DNA of 64,000 nt from Flavobacteriales bacterium (GTDB taxonomy: Bacteria; Bacteroidota; Bacteroidia; Flavobacteriales_F; PHOS-HE28). The position numbers and the translations under genes were made by a program. This document shows, piece after piece, positions 60,390-64,000 of this stretch; position 1 is the stretch's first letter; each line of letters begins with the position of its first letter. The stretch spans positions 1-64,000 of the forward strand of contig JADIYA010000007.1 in the NCBI GenBank assembly GCA_016705545.1, read 5' to 3'. The notes beneath the pieces were generated by a model, which was not told the DNA's origin, ran no database searches, and worked only from the letters and a program-made list of their open reading frames with translations.

Positions 60390-61115
60390 ATGCGGACCTG
60401 GATCCTGATCTGCACCTACTGGCCCCGATTGCGTCGCCTTTTGCGCAGTACCGTGTCCATGGCCGGGGTCGTTTTCCTGTCGATGGCCTTCCTTGCGTTC
60501 ACGCGCATCCCTTTCGATGCGCACAGTTGGCTGGGCACAGCAGCAGGCGAGTGCCGGAGCGAGCCAACGCTGATCATCGTCCTGGGCGGCAGCGGCATGC
60601 CCTCGGCACCTGAATTACTGCGGCTGCATCGCGCTGCGGAGCTGGCGAATGACTGGCCTGAAGCAGCCGTGGCCGTCGTGCATCCCGGTGATCCGCAAGC
60701 CATCCAAGCGATGCGGGATGAGTTGGTGCAACGTGGCGTGGACAGCACCCGAATCGGCCTGATCAACGAGGGCGACAATACGCGCGCTCAAGCCTTGGTC
60801 GTGGCCTCCCGGATGCTGCCGAACATGAAGTCCAAGTCCGTGGCCGTTGTGACAGCACCGGAGAACATGTACCGCAGCGTGCTCACCTTTCGCGGTGTTG
60901 GCTTCATGGAAGCGTGCGGTGCCCCTGCATGGGATCATGCCATGTATCACGATTTCAACTACGATCACGGTGCGGTCGGTGGCAAGGCCTGGGTGCCCGA
61001 TGTATCTGACCGACCAGCGCTGCGCTACACCTTCTGGAACTACTTGAAACTGGAGGTCACCTGCCTGCGCGAGTACATGGCCATAGCCTACTACCGGTTG
61101 AACGGCTGGATCTGA
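60390..61115 (+). CDS. Membrane-anchored YdcF/SanA (DUF218) family protein
   Basis: A 241-residue protein with an N-terminal transmembrane helix (STVSMAGVVFLSMAFLAFTRI) and a DUF218 domain: LIIVLGGSGMPSAPELLRL, then GLINEGDNTRAQALVVASRML and VAVVTAPENMYRSVLTF. Family members (SanA, ElyC, YdcF) affect envelope integrity and peptidoglycan precursors, and some bind S-adenosylmethionine; enzymatic activity is not settled. It lies 150 bases after the deiodinase-like gene; a short hairpin CCTC-CGGT/ACCG-GAGG sits at about 60317-60336 in between. Confidence 0.8.
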   Translation: MRTWILICTYWPRLRRLLRSTVSMAGVVFLSMAFLAFTRIPFDAHSWLGTAAGECRSEPTLIIVLGGSGMPSAPELLRLHRAAELANDWPEAAVAVVHPGDPQAIQAMRDELVQRGVDSTRIGLINEGDNTRAQALVVASRMLPNMKSKSVAVVTAPENMYRSVLTFRGVGFMEACGAPAWDHAMYHDFNYDHGAVGGKAWVPDVSDRPALRYTFWNYLKLEVTCLREYMAIAYYRLNGWI

Positions 61116-61141
61116 TTGATTTCCGGTTCATTGGGGCTGGC

Positions 61142-61149
61142 TATATTCG
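61142..61149 (+). promoter_or_regulatory. Promoter -7-like element (TATATTCG) of tRNA-Arg
   Basis: TAnnTTCG variant 15 bases before the tRNA 5' end, same variant as several protein genes here. Confidence 0.45.
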
Positions 61150-61164
61150 CACCCGATTTTTGAA

Positions 61165-61238
61165 GGACCCGTAGCTCAATTGGATAGAGCATCTGACTAC
61201 GGATCAGAAGGTTTGGGGTTCGAATCCCTACGGGTCCG
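61165..61238 (+). tRNA. tRNA-Arg (anticodon ACG)
   Basis: A complete cloverleaf of 74 nt. Acceptor GGACCCG/CGGGTCC with discriminator G, D arm GCTC...GAGC, anticodon stem CTGA(C)/(G)ATCAG type with loop CTACGGA giving anticodon ACG (read as ICG after deamination, decoding CGU/CGC/CGA), and a T-arm GGGGTTCGAATCCC. CCA is not encoded. A hairpin terminator follows at 61252. Confidence 0.96.
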
Positions 61239-61251
61239 CAGGACACGGAGC

Positions 61252-61274
61252 AGGCGCCGAAAGGCGCCTTCTTC
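61252..61274 (+). terminator. Terminator after tRNA-Arg
   Basis: AGGCGCC pairs perfectly with GGCGCCT around a GAAA tetraloop, then TCTTC. Confidence 0.75.
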
Positions 61275-61451
61275 ATTCGTTGGCGGCTCTTGTCCGGTTT
61301 CGACCGATGGCGCTGCCAGGCCGACCTCGCTCTGCGCACCCAGTCTCAGCCGCCCATTTCGTCCGCCCACCGTAACACTTGCCGCCCGCTTGGAGCAGTC
61401 CTGTGGAAACTGCCTTGATCACTTGACCGTAGGAACGCACGGATCACTCCG

Positions 61452-64000
61452 ATGCCACCCTCGATGCTCCAACGTTACGCCCTCACACTCCTTCTCCTCG
61501 CTGCAGCACTCGCTGGCCGCGCCACCCATTTCTCAGGCGGCGAGATCTATTGGACCTGCCTGGGCAACAACCAGTACCAGATCACCCTGATGGTGTACCG
61601 CGATTGCGCGGGCATCAACGTAGACCCGAACGTCACGCTGCAGCTAACCAGCCCCTGCGGCAACACCAGCATGACGGTGAGCCACAGCGGGCCAACGGAA
61701 ATCAGCCAGCTGTGCAACACGGAACTGCCGAATAGCACCTGCAACGGCGGCACGCTGCCGGGCATCCAGCAGTTCACCTACACGGGAACGATCACTCTCG
61801 CTCCATGCGACTCTTGGACGATCTCCTACACCAACATCTATCGGAACGATGCGATCGTGAACCTGGTGGCGCCCGGCACGCAGCGCACGCACATCAACGC
61901 GATCGTGAACACGTTGGTGAGCCCTTGCAACGATTCACCGCAATTCTCGAACACGGCCATCCCTTATGTGTGCATGGGCTATCCCATCACGTACAGCTTC
62001 GGTGCTTGGGATCCCGAAGGCGACTCGCTCAGCTATGAGCTGATCAACGCGATGGGCCTTGGCGGTGCTCCCATTCCCTACTCGCCGCCTTACACGTTCC
62101 AAGATCCCATCCCGGGCATCACGCTCGACCCCGTCACGGGTGAAGTGAATTTCACGCTGAACATGCTGGGCAACTGGGTCGTGGTGGTGCGTGTGCACCA
62201 CTGGGTGAATGGGGTGCTCGTCGGCTCCGTGATGCGCGACATGCAGTTCGTGGCCTTCCCCTGCGGCAACGACCCGCCCGATCCCGCTACCGGCGTGATC
62301 ACGGGCCTCACTGGCAATGCGGTGCAGCTGGGCCCGCGCGCCATCCAGGTGTGCGAGTCCGGTGACTTCTGCTTCAGCTTCGCCATCAACGACCCCAACC
62401 TGACCAATGTGCTGGAAGCCTTCAGCAACATCGGGCAGAACCTGCCGGGTGCCACCTTCAGCTACACGGCCGGCAATCCGCTGATGGGCCAGGTGTGCTG
62501 GACGGCGCAGCCGAACAGTTCGGGCTTCTATCCCTTCATCGTGAATGTGGACGACGGTGCCTGCCCGATCCCGGCCTTCCAGACCTACATCTACTCGGTA
62601 ACGGTGATACCCGGCCTCTATGGCACCGTGAGCACAACTGGAGAAACCTGCTTGGGAACCGGGAATGGCACCGCCACCGCGAACGTCACCACAGGCACCG
62701 CCCCGTTCACCTACGATTGGAGCACCGGCGCCACAACACCCAGCATCTCAGCACCGCCCGGCACCTACACGGTGACGATGACCGACGTGAACAACTGCGT
62801 ATCGCCGCCGATCACGGGCATCATTGGCACGCAATCGATGCCGAACCAGGCCATTGCCGGAACCGACGTGATAGGCTGCGTTGGTAGTTTCCTGTGACAT
62901 TGGGCGGATCCGTGGTGAATGCCACCGGAGGCATCTGGAGCGGCGGTGCCGGGACCTACGGAGGCACCTGGCCCTCGATCACCTACACGCCCACCGCAGC
63001 AGAGATCGCCGCAGGCACCGTGACGCTCACCCTTACCACCACCGGCAACAACAACTGCCCGCCTGACAGCGATACCGCCACCTTGCTGATCCTGAACAGC
63101 TTCGCGAATGTGAGCCTTTCATCGGACCCCGCCTCATGCAACGGCGGAAGCGATGGCAGCGCGTCGGTTGTGAACGGCCAGCCCGGGTTCACCTATCAAT
63201 GGAGCACCACGCCGGTGCAGACCGCAGCAACGGCCACCGGCCTCGCGCAGGGCACCTATGGGGTCATCATCACCGATTCCTACAACTGCATCATCAGCCT
63301 CAGTGCCACGGTGATGCAACCGCCCGCGCTCGAGATCAGCATCATCGCCATCGGCGACGAGAGTTGCGCCGGTTCGGGTGATGGCACACTGACGGCCAGC
63401 GCCAGCGGCGGAACGCCGCCCTACAGCTACACCTGGAGCAACGGGGCAAGCGGCGCGCTGCTCACGGCCACAGCGGGGACCTACACCGTGAGCGTCACTG
63501 ATGCGAACAGCTGCGGTCCGGTCACGGCCACCGGAACCATCAATGCAGCCGCATTGCCGAATCAAGCCGATGCGGGCGCCGACCTCGTGGGTTGCATCGG
63601 CAGTTTCCCCATTGTCTTGAATGGCAGCGTGACCAACGCCACAGGCGGCGCTTGGAGCGGTGGCACCGGCAACTTCTCCGGGACTTGGCCCGCGGTGAGC
63701 TATGAACCAAGTGCTGATGATGTCGCAGCCAACGGAGTGACCCTCACGCTCACCACCACGGGAAACGCCAACTGCCCTCCTGCCACGGATCAAGTCTTCA
63801 TCAATATCCCGAACAGCTTCGCGAATGCACAGGTGACGCCCACCGATGCGGTCTGCTTCGGCACAGCCACAGGCTCAGCAGCATTCAGCCCCGACTTGCC
63901 CGGCTTCACCTATGCTTGGAGCACCTCACCCGTACAGACCACGGCAACGGCCACAGGACTTATCGGCGGCGACTACACCGTGACCGCCACCGATGCCTTC
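61452..64000 (+). CDS. Giant secreted SprB-repeat / gliding-motility-type surface protein, partial, frameshifted at 62891
   Basis: Start of a very large exported protein that continues past the window end. The signal peptide is followed by the N-terminal domain typical of Bacteroidota proteins carrying gliding-motility-associated C-terminal domains: THFSGGEIYWTCLGNNQYQ, LMVYRDCAG. After about residue 400 come SprB-type Ig-like repeats (GTAPFTYDWSTGATTPSISA, TWSNGASGALLTATAGTYTV) and a larger unit of about 239 residues beginning PNQA, present twice. The frame breaks at CC 62891-62892: GCVGSFL-stop. One extra C gives GCVGSFPVTLGG, matching the second copy GCIGSFPIVLNG, and the frame is then open to base 64000. 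Such proteins are exported by type IX secretion and act as adhesins. Confidence 0.85.
62841..63556 (+). repeat. Repeat unit 1 of the surface protein
   Basis: Encodes PNQA...GCVGSF...NATGG.WSGG...GTWP...TLTLTTTGN.NCPP...NSFAN, followed by an SprB-like repeat and linker. A second copy starts at 63557, so the period is about 716 bases (717 after frameshift repair). Confidence 0.75.
63557..64000 (+). repeat. Repeat unit 2 of the surface protein (truncated by window end)
   Basis: Aligns with unit 1 block by block: PNQADAGADLVGCIGSF, NATGGAWSGGTGNFSGTWP, TLTLTTTGNANCPP, NSFAN and the FTYAWSTSPVQTTATATGL segment. Cut at base 64000. Confidence 0.75.

Overview
The window reads as a chromosomal segment of a GC-rich member of the Bacteroidota, most likely Flavobacteriales. 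Evidence: several secreted proteins end in type IX secretion (Por) sorting domains, one large protein has a gliding-motility/SprB-type repeat architecture, promoters fit the Bacteroidota -7 element TAnnTTTG (here often TAnnTTCG), Shine-Dalgarno sequences are nearly absent, and the ribosomal protein THX family and a tmRNA tag GEVDYALAA are present. No plasmid, phage or CRISPR features were found. Species cannot be named from sequence alone.

Layout. 1-7 kb: a fatty-acid beta-oxidation locus on the minus strand (MarR regulator, fused 3-hydroxyacyl-CoA dehydrogenase/enoyl-CoA hydratase, thiolase), interrupted by about 3 kb of lower-GC cargo holding an AbiEi/AbiEii toxin-antitoxin pair, a four-helix S23-like protein and a small secreted protein. 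7-12 kb: lipoproteins, a GH16 glycosidase, a SiaB-like kinase, a lysine/alanine dehydrogenase-like enzyme and the tmRNA gene. 12-20 kb: Ppx/GppA phosphatase, an AbgT transporter, an M14 carboxypeptidase and a group of secreted/T9SS proteins. 20-25 kb: acetyl-CoA synthetase with a small HAD-type protein, then two conserved unknowns including a Gre-like factor. 24-31 kb: DUF2330 and RnfD/NqrB-like membrane proteins, a receiver-receiver-kinase cluster, an NYN-cold-shock fusion and a second histidine kinase.

31-37 kb: prolyl oligopeptidase, OsmC, a carboxypeptidase-regulatory-domain protein, a membrane J-protein and branched-chain aminotransferase. 37-43 kb: a tightly overlapping recQ / alkyladenine glycosylase / fmt / cupin operon, then HU, TrmH, THX and PdxH. 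43-50 kb: secreted peptidases (M1, matrixin-like), a MORN lipoprotein, a serine hydrolase with T9SS tail, and an SPFH-NfeD pair. 50-56 kb: a three-gene glycan operon (flippase fused to half a glycosyltransferase, GT4, GT2), convergent with rpsA. 56-64 kb: a PorV/PorQ-like barrel plus helix-hairpin-helix barrel protein, a deiodinase-like protein lacking the selenocysteine/cysteine position, a YdcF-type protein, tRNA-Arg(ACG), and the start of a giant SprB-repeat surface protein that runs off the window.

Across the window five genes (near 5201, 14129, 25770, 26139 and 62891) are each broken by one base in a short homopolymer and each is restored by a one-base correction. This looks more like assembly or read error than decay, so they are annotated as single genes with a frameshift. 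A second recurring pattern is a TAnnTTYG promoter element lying only 4 to 7 bases before the start codon in at least ten genes, which predicts leaderless or nearly leaderless transcripts.
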